Source of the DNA: Acidobacteriota bacterium
GTDB lineage: Bacteria; Acidobacteriota; UBA6911
Reading direction: 5' to 3'
DNA length: 53,703 nt
Assembly (NCBI GenBank): GCA_016934295.1
Contig: JAFGTD010000002.1
Span: 1 to 53,703, forward strand
Made by a program: the position numbers and the translations under genes. The notes below the pieces were generated by a model. That model was given only the letters and a program-made list of their open reading frames with translations. It searched no databases and was not told the origin of the DNA. This document shows, one piece after another, positions 9,947 through 18,913 of the stretch (the first letter of the stretch is position 1; every line of letters begins with the position of its first letter).

Positions 9947-11341
9947 TATTTTTATTTGCAAGGACTGGATTTTGTGGCGCAAAGATCCTTTTGTCAGTTT
10001 AAGTCTTTGTGCGGTAGCGGTCTGGTTCCCGTCGGATTGCCGCAAAGCCTGTCCGATCAGGCTGCTTTCAACCTGTGACAGGAAATCTTCCAGGTCGAAG
10101 GGGCCGTCCGGGAGTGAAAAGACTTCATGCTCCAGCGGGTTGGTACGGTTGCATACCGTCTCGGGAAGGCGTTCAAGCTGGATAGTCTGTTTCGTTTCCA
10201 GAGCTACGGCGCGTTCAATCGTGTTTTCCAGTTGTCGGACATTACCGGGCCAATCGTAGGATTCCAGTGCCCGCAGCGCTTCCGGCGATATGCCGCTGAT
10301 ATATTTTCCAGCCTTTTCCGAATAATGACGGAGAAAATAAAAGGCAAGCAGTGCGATATCTTCTGACCGTTCCCGCAGGGCCGGAAGGTGGATATTGATC
10401 ACTGCGATCCTGTAGAAAAGATCTTCCCGAAACAGGCCGTCCTGGATCTGTGACTGCAAGTCCTGGTTTGTCGCGGCGATAACGCGTACATCCACAGGAA
10501 TTTCATCGCTTCCCCCGAGAGGACGGAAGCAGCGTTCCTGGAGAACACGCAGAAGCTTCACCTGCATGGCCCCGGTCATGTCTCCAATCTCGTCAAGAAA
10601 GATGGATCCGCCGCCGGCTGCTTCAAAAAGGCCTTTTTTATTGGTCGTTGCCCCGGTAAAAGCCCCCTTCATGTATCCGAAAAGTTCACTTTCAAGCAGA
10701 GTTTCGGGGAATGCGCTGCAGTTAATGGATACAAATGGTTTTTCCTTCCGGTTGGATGCTTCATGTACCGCCCGGGCGACGAGTTCCTTGCCCGTACCAC
10801 TTTCACCCGTGATCAGAATGGTGCTGTCCCCCATGGATACAGTGCCGATCGTTCGGTAAACCTCGATCATTTTCGGGCTCTTGCCCACGACATGAATGCG
10901 GTGCAAAGCCTGGAACAACTGCTGTCCCTGCTGGGCTTCGATCTCTTCAGCCGATGTGTCAGGTTTAGGCTTCCGGCTATTTTTTTGTTCAAGTGCCCGT
11001 TGCACAATGGCGCGTAACTCATCCATGCCAAAAGGTTTTGTAACGTAGTCGAAGGCGCCGTGCTGCAGGGCTTCAATGGCCGTTTCCGTGCTGGCAAAGG
11101 CGGTAATCATTATGAACACGGTGTCCGGGGCGAATTCTTTCGCGATGCTTAAAAGCTCGACACCGGAGATGTCCGGCATTTTAATATCGGAAACGACGAT
11201 ATCTACATCCTGTTCTCGCAGCATTTTGAGGGCATCCCGCCCGGATCCGGATTTAATGACGTCCATTCCATCTTCCTGGAAAGCTATCTCCAGAATTTCC
11301 GTAATGTTGGGTTCGTCGTCCACGACTAAGATTTTCGGCAT
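9944..11341 (-). CDS. pilR: Sigma-54-dependent response regulator PilR
   Basis: The 465-residue protein starts MPKILVVDDE. A receiver domain covers about residues 1-120 with phospho-acceptor D52 in SDIKMPD. A central AAA+ domain follows with Walker A GESGTGKE, the sigma-54 contact loop GAFTGA, and GGGSIFLDEIGD. A Fis-type helix-turn-helix ends the protein (QTATAQRLKLTKGSLRHKI). The ATG at 11341 follows GGAGAGGG; the open frame upstream overlaps pilS and is not used. pilS ends 25 bases upstream, so they form an operon. It probably activates the sigma-54 promoter of pilA. Confidence 0.93.
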   Translation of the reverse strand: MPKILVVDDEPNITEILEIAFQEDGMDVIKSGSGRDALKMLREQDVDIVVSDIKMPDISGVELLSIAKEFAPDTVFIMITAFASTETAIEALQHGAFDYVTKPFGMDELRAIVQRALEQKNSRKPKPDTSAEEIEAQQGQQLFQALHRIHVVGKSPKMIEVYRTIGTVSMGDSTILITGESGTGKELVARAVHEASNRKEKPFVSINCSAFPETLLESELFGYMKGAFTGATTNKKGLFEAAGGGSIFLDEIGDMTGAMQVKLLRVLQERCFRPLGGSDEIPVDVRVIAATNQDLQSQIQDGLFREDLFYRIAVINIHLPALRERSEDIALLAFYFLRHYSEKAGKYISGISPEALRALESYDWPGNVRQLENTIERAVALETKQTIQLERLPETVCNRTNPLEHEVFSLPDGPFDLEDFLSQVESSLIGQALRQSDGNQTATAQRLKLTKGSLRHKIQSLQIKI

Positions 11342-11366
11342 GGAACCCTCTCCATTCTGCTCCTGT

Positions 11367-13055
11367 TTAATTGATCCTGGATTCGACGCGGTTTGAAAGG
11401 CCATACGTTTCTTCCGGGGGGAAGCTGAGGCTGACCCTGGTTCCTTTCCCCTTTTCGCTCTCAAAGGAAACCTTCCCCTGGTGGTCCTCCATAATCTGAA
11501 AAATGATTGAGAGTCCCAACCCAATGCCTTCCTTGAATTCGGAATGAAAGGGTTGGAAAAACTGTTCCTGTTCTTCGCGACTCATCCCAATGCCGTTGTC
11601 TTCAAACTCTATTAATCCCCATCCTTCCCTGTCTTTTCGAACGCCGATTTTCAGTTCTCCGCCGTTGGGCATTGCACGAATGGCATTCTGGGCCACGTTC
11701 CAGAAAACCTGATTGAGTTGATCGGCGCTTCCTTGAATCCGGACCAATGGTTCCTCGACGCTCAGGACGACTGAATGTTTTTCGCGGATTTCCGGAGTGT
11801 TCTGCAGAAGGATAACGGAATCCTTGAGGAGAGGGACGAGGTTGATCGAGTTTTTGGCATATTTCCGGGGACGGGCGAAGTTGAGAAAGTCTTCAACGAA
11901 TTTGTTTAACCGGTCGCTTTCGCGAATCAGTATGTCCAGAAGCCGTTCGTCGACACCAGGCAGGGTTGAATGCGAACGAAGAATCTCAACCGATCCCTGC
12001 ATAGCGGCCAGGGGATTTCTGATCTCGTGAGCGATGCCGGCCGCCATGCGTCCTATCGCGGCCATCCGGTCTTTCAGGCGGACTTCTTCCTCCAGTCGGA
12101 TAATTTCCGTCAGATCCTGGAATGAAAGTATGTAGCCGAGTAATTGATGGCCATTATCCATAAGCGGGGAAACACTGAAACCAAGAAAACGCTTATCTCC
12201 TTTCGGAAGGGAGATCCAAGCTTCATGTCGCATTGCCTTTTCATTTTTTAAAAGGTCCACGTCGAGAATACATTTCCAGAAATCACTGCCGATTACATGA
12301 TCGATGGGTTTGTCGATGACATCCCGGGCATTCCTTCCTGTCAATTCCTCTGCGGCGCTGTTGAATACTGCGATACGGCCTTCTAAATCCGTTGTAATCA
12401 ACCCGCTGCGGATGCTGCTAACGATATGTTCATTGAGTTTCTGCAGTTGGGTAAGAGATTCGATCTTCTCCTTTAGCTGGGATTCCACTGCCTGGAGGCG
12501 TTTGTACAGGTATGTTCCCAGGAAAGCGACCGCCCAGAATCCAAGCGCATGCGCGGCTATACGAAAGGTTGCCTGTTGCGGATCCATCGGGGGTTGATTC
12601 AGGCTTTCAATACTGATTCTGCCGGAGGTAATGGCTCCCGCGTATAAAATCGTACTGAGCGCTGCGCCGACCATGCCGCCGTTTCGACCGAGGCTCAGGC
12701 AGCAGTAAATGATGATCAGGAGGTAGAAGGAGACAAAGGGACTTTCAATGCCCCGGCTGTGAAACACAAGGACCGTTGTCAGGATCAGGTCGGTTCCGAT
12801 TTGAAGGAAAAGCTGGGCTTTTTTGTCCCCGCTGAATCGGTACATTAACAGAAACAGCAAAGTCAGTGTGAACGCAAGAATATTGAAAAACACCAGGAAG
12901 GGTAAGGGTCCCAGGGATTCGGGAAACAGGTCGAGCCGGTCCGCCAGGTTGAGCCCGAGAAGAAGAACGAGCGCCCGTACAATAATTATTTCGAGCAGGT
13001 ACATTCGATCTCTGGCGGTTTGTTGCTGAGGATGGTTGTTTTGAAAAGGACCCAT
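11367..13055 (-). CDS. pilS: Sensor histidine kinase PilS
   Basis: This 562-residue membrane kinase has about six hydrophobic helices in residues 18-190 (IIIVRALVLLLGLNL, FLVFFNILAFTLTLLFLLM and so on). A coiled linker and a PAS domain (about 205-320) follow, then a HisKA domain with the phospho-histidine in GIAHEIRNPL, and a HATPase domain with NAIRAMPNGGEL, DNGIGM and GIGLGLSI. This is the usual PilS layout, and it partners the adjacent pilR. No strong ribosome site precedes ATG 13055; ATG 13004 is an alternative start. Confidence 0.9.
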   Translation of the reverse strand: MGPFQNNHPQQQTARDRMYLLEIIIVRALVLLLGLNLADRLDLFPESLGPLPFLVFFNILAFTLTLLFLLMYRFSGDKKAQLFLQIGTDLILTTVLVFHSRGIESPFVSFYLLIIIYCCLSLGRNGGMVGAALSTILYAGAITSGRISIESLNQPPMDPQQATFRIAAHALGFWAVAFLGTYLYKRLQAVESQLKEKIESLTQLQKLNEHIVSSIRSGLITTDLEGRIAVFNSAAEELTGRNARDVIDKPIDHVIGSDFWKCILDVDLLKNEKAMRHEAWISLPKGDKRFLGFSVSPLMDNGHQLLGYILSFQDLTEIIRLEEEVRLKDRMAAIGRMAAGIAHEIRNPLAAMQGSVEILRSHSTLPGVDERLLDILIRESDRLNKFVEDFLNFARPRKYAKNSINLVPLLKDSVILLQNTPEIREKHSVVLSVEEPLVRIQGSADQLNQVFWNVAQNAIRAMPNGGELKIGVRKDREGWGLIEFEDNGIGMSREEQEQFFQPFHSEFKEGIGLGLSIIFQIMEDHQGKVSFESEKGKGTRVSLSFPPEETYGLSNRVESRIN

Positions 13056-13137
13056 AATAGAAATGCCGGGAGAAGATTGAGAGACTCTCTTTGCCCGGGC
13101 CCTGAGTTGTATCGAATTCCGGTTTTTATATCGAATC

Positions 13138-13167
13138 GCCCATCCGGGTTAGCCGGCCCGGATGGGC
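13138..13167. other. Strong hairpin between pilC and pilS
   Basis: A perfect 11-bp stem is formed by GCCCATCCGGG (13138-13148) and CCCGGATGGGC (13157-13167). The following plus-strand bases are TCATTTTAAT, while the minus strand, on which the flanking genes are read, has no T tract. It may be an mRNA-stabilising stem or a partial terminator between pilC and pilS. Confidence 0.6.
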
Positions 13168-13230
13168 TCATTTTAATATTCGTACGATTTCGAGGGCCCC
13201 GCAAACAGGCCCGACTGGAACGGATTAAAT

Positions 13231-14442
13231 TTATCCGCCGGACAAGACCTGGATCAGCTTGAACAGCGGCAGATACATGGCGACGACGATACCTCCTACG
13301 ACGACGCCCAAAAACACCATTAATATCGGTTCAAGGATGGTAAGAAGGTTGGCTACGACGACATCGACCTCCTCTTCATAGAAGTCGGCCACCTTTACAA
13401 GCATGGAATCCATTTCGCCCGTGGACTCACCAACGGAAACCATCTGGGTTACCATAGGCGGGAAAAATCCCGACTGGCGCATCGGTTCCGCCATGTTGCC
13501 GCCCTCTTCAATCCTTTGCCGAAGTGTGTGAATGGTGTCCTCTAAGACGGCATTCCCCGCGGTCCTGGCAGTGATATCCAGGCCTTCCAGGATTGGAACG
13601 CCGCTTGTCAGCAGCGTCGCCAGAGTGCGTGTAAACCGGGCAACCCCGATTTTACGCAGAATGTCTCCCAGCACGGGGCATTTTAAAAGGGATCGATCTA
13701 CAATGTGCCTTCCTTTTTCCGTCTTGTAGAATTTCACGAATGCGATGGCGCCGGCTACGATAGCCACGAGGAATATAAGGGCAAATCGCTCCACGATTTC
13801 AGAAACTGCGATCACAACCCGGGTTAGTAAAGGAAGCTGAACGTTGAAACCTTCAAAGAGGGTTCTGAAAACCGGGACAACTTTCCAAAGAATGACGATT
13901 ACGACACCGATCGCGACTGTCAGAATAACAGAGGGATAGATCATCGCGGATCGCAGCGCGCTTTTCAGTTTGACAATTTTTTCAATGAAAGTGCTCAGGC
14001 GCTGAAGAATGGTATCCAGGATGCCGCCGGTTTCTCCTGCCGCCACCATATTAGTAAACAGGTTGTCGAAGACTTTCGGATGCTTGCCCAAAGCGGCGGA
14101 AAGTGTGGATCCGCTTTCGACATCCGACCGGACCTGGTTCAGGACGGTTTTGAATGATTCGTTGGGGTGCTGTTGTGCGATAGCATCCAGTCCCTGTACC
14201 AGCGGCATGCCGGCATTGAGCATCACCGAAAATTGGCGCGTGAATATGGCAATTTCCGATTGTTTGATTTTTTTCTTGAAAGAGAAAGACAGTTTGCTCT
14301 GTCTTTTCTCCCGGATATTGGTCGGTGCGATCTGTTCCCGGCGCAAAACGGCAGCCAATGCCTGGGAACTGCTCGAAAACCGTTCTCCGGCTACGCTTTC
14401 ATTGGTTTGGATGTTTCGACCGCGATATATATAGACTGGCAT
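13231..14442 (-). CDS. pilC: Type IV pilus inner-membrane platform protein PilC
   Basis: The 403-residue polytopic protein has two GspF/PilC-type repeats. The first contains FTRQFSVMLNAGMPLVQGLDAI and the second FTRTLATLLTSGVPILEGLDI, with GETGGILDTIL and GESTGEMDSMLVKVADFYEEEVD signature blocks. Three main membrane helices are visible, including the C-terminal LTILEPILMVFLGVVVGGIVVAMYL segment. It couples the PilB and PilT motors to pilus assembly. The AAGGAAAA ribosome site precedes ATG 14442, and pilT ends 17 bases upstream, so translation is likely coupled. Confidence 0.96.
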   Translation of the reverse strand: MPVYIYRGRNIQTNESVAGERFSSSSQALAAVLRREQIAPTNIREKRQSKLSFSFKKKIKQSEIAIFTRQFSVMLNAGMPLVQGLDAIAQQHPNESFKTVLNQVRSDVESGSTLSAALGKHPKVFDNLFTNMVAAGETGGILDTILQRLSTFIEKIVKLKSALRSAMIYPSVILTVAIGVVIVILWKVVPVFRTLFEGFNVQLPLLTRVVIAVSEIVERFALIFLVAIVAGAIAFVKFYKTEKGRHIVDRSLLKCPVLGDILRKIGVARFTRTLATLLTSGVPILEGLDITARTAGNAVLEDTIHTLRQRIEEGGNMAEPMRQSGFFPPMVTQMVSVGESTGEMDSMLVKVADFYEEEVDVVVANLLTILEPILMVFLGVVVGGIVVAMYLPLFKLIQVLSGG

Positions 14443-14459
14443 GAGATTTTCCTTGTTGT

Positions 14460-15602
14460 TCAGGCATGTACGCCTGTGCCAACTGCAGCTTCCGGACGCT
14501 GCATCGTGCGTTGACCTGCGGGTTTAATGTTCAGACCGATGCCTCTGTTGATAAGGTCCTGCAGTTCATCGGCATTGGAAGATTTGGTTACGGCATCTTC
14601 CTTTGAGATTTGATTTGTAAGAACCAGATGGGACAGAGACTGGTTAAAGGTCTGCATTCCGAATTTGTCCTGTCCTGTCTGCATCTGACTGTAAATCTGA
14701 TGAATCTTGTCTTCACGGATCAGATTTCGAACCGCCGTTGTCGGTACGAGGATTTCCATCGCCATGCAGCGCCCGGAACCGTTGGCCTTGGGAATGAGCG
14801 ACTGACACAGAATGCCTTCCAGAACCATACTTAACTGGGCCCGGATCTGCGATTGCTGGCTGGAGGGGAATACATCGATGATTCGGTTGATAGTGGTTGC
14901 GGCGCTGTTGGTATGAAGCGTCGCCAGGGTTAAGTGCCCTGTTTCCGCGATTCGAAGGGCGGCTTCAACCGTTTCCAGATCGCGCATTTCACCGATCAGC
15001 ACGACATCCGGATCTTCACGGAGAGAAACTCTCAGAGCGTCTCCAAAAGAATGTGTGTCGGCGCTGACCTCCCTCTGGTTGACAATACAGCTTTTATGGC
15101 TGTGGATGAACTCAATAGGATCCTCTATTGTCAGGATGTGTTCGTGGCGTTCGGTATTGATCTTGTCTATCATCGCGGCCAATGTCGTGGATTTTCCGCT
15201 GCCTGTCGGTCCCGTCACCAGGATGAGTCCTCTAGGTTTTTCGCACAGTTTTTCTACGATCGACGGCAGGTTGAGGCTTGCAAATCCTTTGATCTCGAAT
15301 GGAATCACGCGGAAAACCGCACCTACGGAACCCCGTTGTGTGAAGACATTGGCGCGGAATCGACAGAGATCCTTAATGCCGAAAGAAAAATCTATTTCCC
15401 ATTTTTCTTCAAAAAGGTGTTTCTGGCTGTCCGTCATAACGCTGTAGGCGAGTCTCTTGGTATCGGCCGGGGTCAGGACCTGATCGTCAATAGTGCGTAA
15501 TTGGCCGTCAACCCGAATCTGCGCAGGCGTTCCGTTTGTAACGTGCAGATCCGAAGCTCCGGAATTAATCGTTTTCTTGAGCATTTCGGGTAAAGTGATC
15601 AT
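14460..15602 (-). CDS. pilT: Type IV pilus retraction ATPase PilT
   Basis: This 380-residue secretion ATPase has Walker A GPTGSGKST, an Asp box EDPIEF, Walker B RVSLREDPDVVLIGEMRD and a His box TGHLTLATLHTNSA. The PilT-specific AIRNLIRE motif appears as AVRNLIRE. It powers pilus retraction and twitching. The gene follows pilB after 52 bases, with GGAG before ATG 15602. The length is slightly above that of typical PilT because of a C-terminal tail (IGLNIKPAGQRTMQRPEAAVG). Confidence 0.96.
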   Translation of the reverse strand: MITLPEMLKKTINSGASDLHVTNGTPAQIRVDGQLRTIDDQVLTPADTKRLAYSVMTDSQKHLFEEKWEIDFSFGIKDLCRFRANVFTQRGSVGAVFRVIPFEIKGFASLNLPSIVEKLCEKPRGLILVTGPTGSGKSTTLAAMIDKINTERHEHILTIEDPIEFIHSHKSCIVNQREVSADTHSFGDALRVSLREDPDVVLIGEMRDLETVEAALRIAETGHLTLATLHTNSAATTINRIIDVFPSSQQSQIRAQLSMVLEGILCQSLIPKANGSGRCMAMEILVPTTAVRNLIREDKIHQIYSQMQTGQDKFGMQTFNQSLSHLVLTNQISKEDAVTKSSNADELQDLINRGIGLNIKPAGQRTMQRPEAAVGTGVHA

Positions 15603-15654
15603 GCGATTTCTCCACGGTGGATATCCGCTCTTTGGGTCTTGCGCAGCAGAGGGA

Positions 15655-17382
15655 TTAATTCACCACAGTTTCTCTAAGCACTTCATCGAGAGTCGTATAG
15701 CCGGCCTTGATCTTTTCCAGTCCGCTCCGGCGAAGCGTAAACATCCCTTCTTCTATAGCTTTACGCCTGATTTCCTGCGCTGAAGCTCCCACCAGAATCA
15801 ACTCCTGGATGTCTTCACCGATTTCCATGACTTCATACATACCAATTCGGCCTTTATAGCCCGTTCCATTACATGTCTTGCAGCCTTCTCCCTTAAAAGT
15901 TTGAATATTTTTAGCGTCTTCCTGGGAGAAGCCCGCCTTGATCAGGGCCTGCAAAGGCGTCTTAACCTCTGACTTGCAGGACGAACAGATTTTTCTTATC
16001 AACCGTTGCGCACAGATCAAGTGCACCGATGTGGCCACTAAAAACGGTTCTATCCCCATATTCAGCATTCGTGAAATGGTGGAAGGGGCGTCGTTGGTAT
16101 GGATGCTGGACAGTACCAGATGTCCGGTAAGGGCCGCTTTAATGGCGATCTCGGTCGTTTCAAAATCACGGATTTCACCGACCAGGATAATATTTGGGTC
16201 CTGCCTTAAAAAAGACCGGAGCGCGGCGGCAAAAGTCAGACCTATCTGCTCTTTGATCTGGACCTGGTTGATGCCCCGGAAGTTGTATTCAACCGGGTCT
16301 TCCGCCGTCATAATATTGGTTTCAGGCGTGTTCAATCGATTGAGCGCCGAGTACAGCGTTGAGGTTTTGCCGCTGCCTGTCGGTCCGGTTACCAGAACCA
16401 TTCCATAGGGTTTGAGAATAGCCTTTTCTATTTTTTTCAGCGAGTCTTCTTCGAAACCCAGTTTGCTCATGTCCAGCGGCAGGTTATCCTTATCCAGAAT
16501 TCGCAATACAATCTTTTCGCCGAACAGTGTGGGAAGAGAAGAAACGCGATAATCGATTTCTTTCTTTTTTCCTTCGAAAGTGGTTCTAACTTTGATTCTT
16601 CCATCCTGTGGGAGGCGCTTCTCAGAAATATCCATTTTCGCCATGATTTTGACGCGGGAAATCATGGCATCCCGGAGTCGGAGCGGTGGATTCATCATGT
16701 TGTAGAGAATCCCGTCTATGCGGAAACGTACCCTGAAGTCTTTCTCGTAAGGTTCCAGATGGATATCGCTGGCTCCCTTCTTCAGGGAATCGGACAGGAT
16801 CAGATTCACGAGTTTGATGATGGGGGCTTCTTCGCTCGAACGCTGAAGTTCATCAAGTGATACCTCTTCATCTTCCGTGGTTTCCAGGTCCAGTTCAACC
16901 GGTTCCTTGTCGGCGTCGGAAATTTCCTCGTAGACTTTTTTCAGCTCTATGGCGTGCTGGGTGCCATAGTATTTTTCAATGGCTTCCAGGATGGAGGCTT
17001 CACTGGCCACTACCGGTTCTACGTTGAACCCCGTCATGAACTTGATGTCGTCCATGGCAAAAACATTCGTGGGATCCGCAGTGGCGACCGTCAGGGTGCT
17101 GCCGACCCTGCTGAGGGGAATTATCAGATATTTTTGAGCTACATCCGAGGGAATCAGTTTGATGGAAGCCTGGTCGATTTCGAAAAAGGAGAGGTTGATC
17201 GACGGGACGCCGTATTGTTTGCTCAGGATGGAGGTGACGTCTTCGTCCTGCACAAAACCCATATTTATCAGGATGGAGTCCAGCCTGCCGCCATGCTGCT
17301 TCTGATGATCCCTGGCGGCCTCAAGCTGGTCCTTCGTTATGAGGTTTTCTTTAACTAGAAGCTCGCCTATCTGAGATGACAT
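15655..17382 (-). CDS. pilB: Type IV pilus assembly ATPase PilB with MshEN-type N-terminus
   Basis: The 575-residue extension motor starts with an MshEN-like domain (IGELLVKENLITKDQLEAA, then GGRLDSILINMGFVQDEDV, then YGVPSINL). Some homologues bind cyclic di-GMP through this domain; the first motif here has Q where R is usual. The ATPase core has Walker A GPTGSGKTS, EDPVEY, DPNIILVGEIRD and TGHLVLSSIHTNDA. A tetracysteine zinc motif (CSSC ... CKTCNGTGYKGR) follows. The ubiA-like gene stops three bases before this ATG, which indicates translational coupling. Confidence 0.95.
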   Translation of the reverse strand: MSSQIGELLVKENLITKDQLEAARDHQKQHGGRLDSILINMGFVQDEDVTSILSKQYGVPSINLSFFEIDQASIKLIPSDVAQKYLIIPLSRVGSTLTVATADPTNVFAMDDIKFMTGFNVEPVVASEASILEAIEKYYGTQHAIELKKVYEEISDADKEPVELDLETTEDEEVSLDELQRSSEEAPIIKLVNLILSDSLKKGASDIHLEPYEKDFRVRFRIDGILYNMMNPPLRLRDAMISRVKIMAKMDISEKRLPQDGRIKVRTTFEGKKKEIDYRVSSLPTLFGEKIVLRILDKDNLPLDMSKLGFEEDSLKKIEKAILKPYGMVLVTGPTGSGKTSTLYSALNRLNTPETNIMTAEDPVEYNFRGINQVQIKEQIGLTFAAALRSFLRQDPNIILVGEIRDFETTEIAIKAALTGHLVLSSIHTNDAPSTISRMLNMGIEPFLVATSVHLICAQRLIRKICSSCKSEVKTPLQALIKAGFSQEDAKNIQTFKGEGCKTCNGTGYKGRIGMYEVMEIGEDIQELILVGASAQEIRRKAIEEGMFTLRRSGLEKIKAGYTTLDEVLRETVVN

Positions 17383-17385
17383 TTT

Positions 17386-18255
17386 TTACTTGAGCCCGTT
17401 CCAAAGAATATCGATCGCTGTCGTAACGCACAGGAGTATGCTGACAAAACCGTTTATAGTGAAAAAAGCGGTATTTGCCCGGCTGATGTCCTTGGGACGA
17501 ACCAGGCTGTGCTCATACGCAAGCAGTAATCCAACAATAATCAGACCGGAAAAACCGATGGTTCCCATGCCTTCCTGAACAAAGAGAAAGGCCAGGATGA
17601 CCAGCATAATGAAGTGAAGGATTCCGGAGATCCACAAGGCCGCACGAATGCCGAAACGTTTGGGAATCGAGAAGATCGATTCTTTTTTGTCGAATTCCAC
17701 GTCCTGGCATGAGTAAATAATATCGAAGCCGGCGACCCACAGAGCTACCGCAAGGCCCAGAATCAGCGGTGCGGCACTGATGGAACCTTTCAGTGCAATC
17801 CAGGCACCGATCGGCGCACACGCAAGGGAGACACCCAGAAACATATGCGTGAACCAGGTGAACCGCTTTGTGTAGGAATAGAAAAATATTATTCCAAGAG
17901 CCAGGGGACTTAAACTCAGCGACAATGGATTCAGCATCGCGGCTGCGAGTACAAGGATGGCAGCGCTGAGTACAATAAAAAGGATTACAAATCCTTTTGA
18001 AAGCTGTTTGCTTGGAAGCGCACGATTGGCGGTGCGCGGATTCCGGGAATCAAAGGGCAGATCGACTAAACGATTAAACGCCATCGCTGCGCTGCGCGCT
18101 CCAATCATTGCCAACACAATCCATCCTATCTGTCGGATATCCGGCAGCCCTCGGACCGCCAGAAAGGCACCAAGAAATGCAAAAGGGAGGGCAAAAATCG
18201 TGTGCTCAATCTTTACCATCTCCAACACAATTCTGATTCTCTTTAACAATTTCAA
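17386..18255 (-). CDS. UbiA-family polyprenyltransferase (UbiA/MqnP-like)
   Basis: This 289-residue integral membrane protein transfers a polyprenyl chain to an aromatic acceptor in quinone synthesis. The two Mg-diphosphate motifs are NRLVDLPFDSRNPRTANRAL (N-x3-D-x3-D) and DIIYSCQDVEFDKKESIFS. About eight or nine hydrophobic helices are visible. The length and the TANRALPS motif fit the MqnP/UbiA branch; in a menaquinone-using acidobacterium a futalosine-pathway role is plausible, but the acceptor cannot be read from sequence. It is the first gene of the unit running into pilB (three-base gap). Confidence 0.82.
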   Translation of the reverse strand: MKLLKRIRIVLEMVKIEHTIFALPFAFLGAFLAVRGLPDIRQIGWIVLAMIGARSAAMAFNRLVDLPFDSRNPRTANRALPSKQLSKGFVILFIVLSAAILVLAAAMLNPLSLSLSPLALGIIFFYSYTKRFTWFTHMFLGVSLACAPIGAWIALKGSISAAPLILGLAVALWVAGFDIIYSCQDVEFDKKESIFSIPKRFGIRAALWISGILHFIMLVILAFLFVQEGMGTIGFSGLIIVGLLLAYEHSLVRPKDISRANTAFFTINGFVSILLCVTTAIDILWNGLK

Positions 18256-18407
18256 TACCCTACACGGATCCTCTCAGTTGAAAACCGAGATTCAACCGCA
18301 CTTATAGTTATCGACAAAAATACACTTTTCATGAAGCTCTAATCGATGATTTATCCACGGCCTCATATCGTGCACGTCTGAGCGGCCTTATCCTATAGAA
18401 AATGAAA

Positions 18408-18445
18408 TGAAAAAAAGGTTTTTCACCCATTCCCGGGTCAAAACC
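18408..18445 (-). terminator. Intrinsic terminator of the candidate ncRNA
   Basis: On the minus strand a stem is formed by GGTTTT, ACCC, loop GGGAAT, GGGT and AAAAACC (plus 18417-18445), followed by seven T. It lies about 150 bases before the ubiA-like start, too far upstream and without a downstream frame to be that gene's own terminator. Confidence 0.8.
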
Positions 18446-18731
18446 TCGGAGGCAGGGGCCTCTCGACAGTAAAAGACAAACAGTATTCGTTCCGTTTTGA
18501 TGCATGCCCCTACCCGCTCCTTTCAGGCGTAACCGATCGCTGAGATAAAATCAGGGCGTCAGCCCGACCTCCGGCCGGGTTGACGGATCATGTCCGGCGA
18601 AGAGAAGCCGGATTGAACAATCTGTGACTCAGGAGTCACGGGCCAGAGTACCAAAACATCGGTTGCAGGAGCAAGATTCGGGGCCGTTTCCTGCCCACCT
18701 GTTTATATAAACGGGACGGGTACGGAATGAG
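18410..18731 (-). ncRNA. Candidate structured non-coding RNA, about 320 nt, unassigned family
   Basis: No protein frame is convincing here, but paired segments nest perfectly (plus coordinates): 18425-18435 with 18712-18721, 18451-18456 with 18690-18695, 18506-18510 with 18680-18684, 18516-18521 with 18667-18672, and 18531-18537 with 18658-18664. Inside lie three hairpins at 18558-18584, 18593-18612 and 18624-18639. The minus strand carries a promoter-like TAGAAA-17-TATAAA just upstream and a T7 terminator at the end, so I assign that strand. One inner hairpin pairs slightly better on the plus strand (a G-U where minus has A-C). It lacks the tmRNA ends and the RNase P P4 block. Confidence 0.55.
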
Positions 18732-18737
18732 CGGGAA

Positions 18738-18766
18738 TTTATAAGGATTTGATCGATATTTTTCTA
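18738..18766 (-). promoter_or_regulatory. Sigma-70-like promoter of the candidate ncRNA
   Basis: On the minus strand TAGAAA (-35, 4 of 6) and TATAAA (-10, 5 of 6; plus 18738-18743) are separated by 17 bases. The predicted start is near 18731, close to the outer helix of the RNA. Confidence 0.4.
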
Positions 18767-18913
18767 TATGGGTTGGGAGTGGGATTCTCCGATAGAGGAT
18801 TTGTCGGCAAAAGATCGAAAATTGAAGATTTAAGACCTGATTATAAAGGGCTTATGGTGTTCAAATCTTTTTCCGGTTCAGGATTCCTTCATAGAATACT
18901 TAATTGATTGGTG

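Noticed and set aside
10566-10859. Plus-strand frames inside pilR and pilS
   Set aside because: They are shadows of the sigma-54 activator and kinase, rich in Ser and Arg, with no homology signals.
13138-13167. Terminator of pilC
   Set aside because: The stem is strong, but the minus strand has no T tract after it; it is listed only as a hairpin.
18538-18604. Thiamin pyrophosphate riboswitch on the plus strand
   Set aside because: CTGAGAT and GGATCATGTCCGGCGAAG resemble parts of the element, but the first part is inside a local hairpin, the ACCTGATC block is missing, no matching 5' arm is seen and no plus-strand gene follows.
18410-18731. RNase P RNA or tmRNA
   Set aside because: The P4 block, tRNA-like ends and expected conserved loops were looked for and not found.
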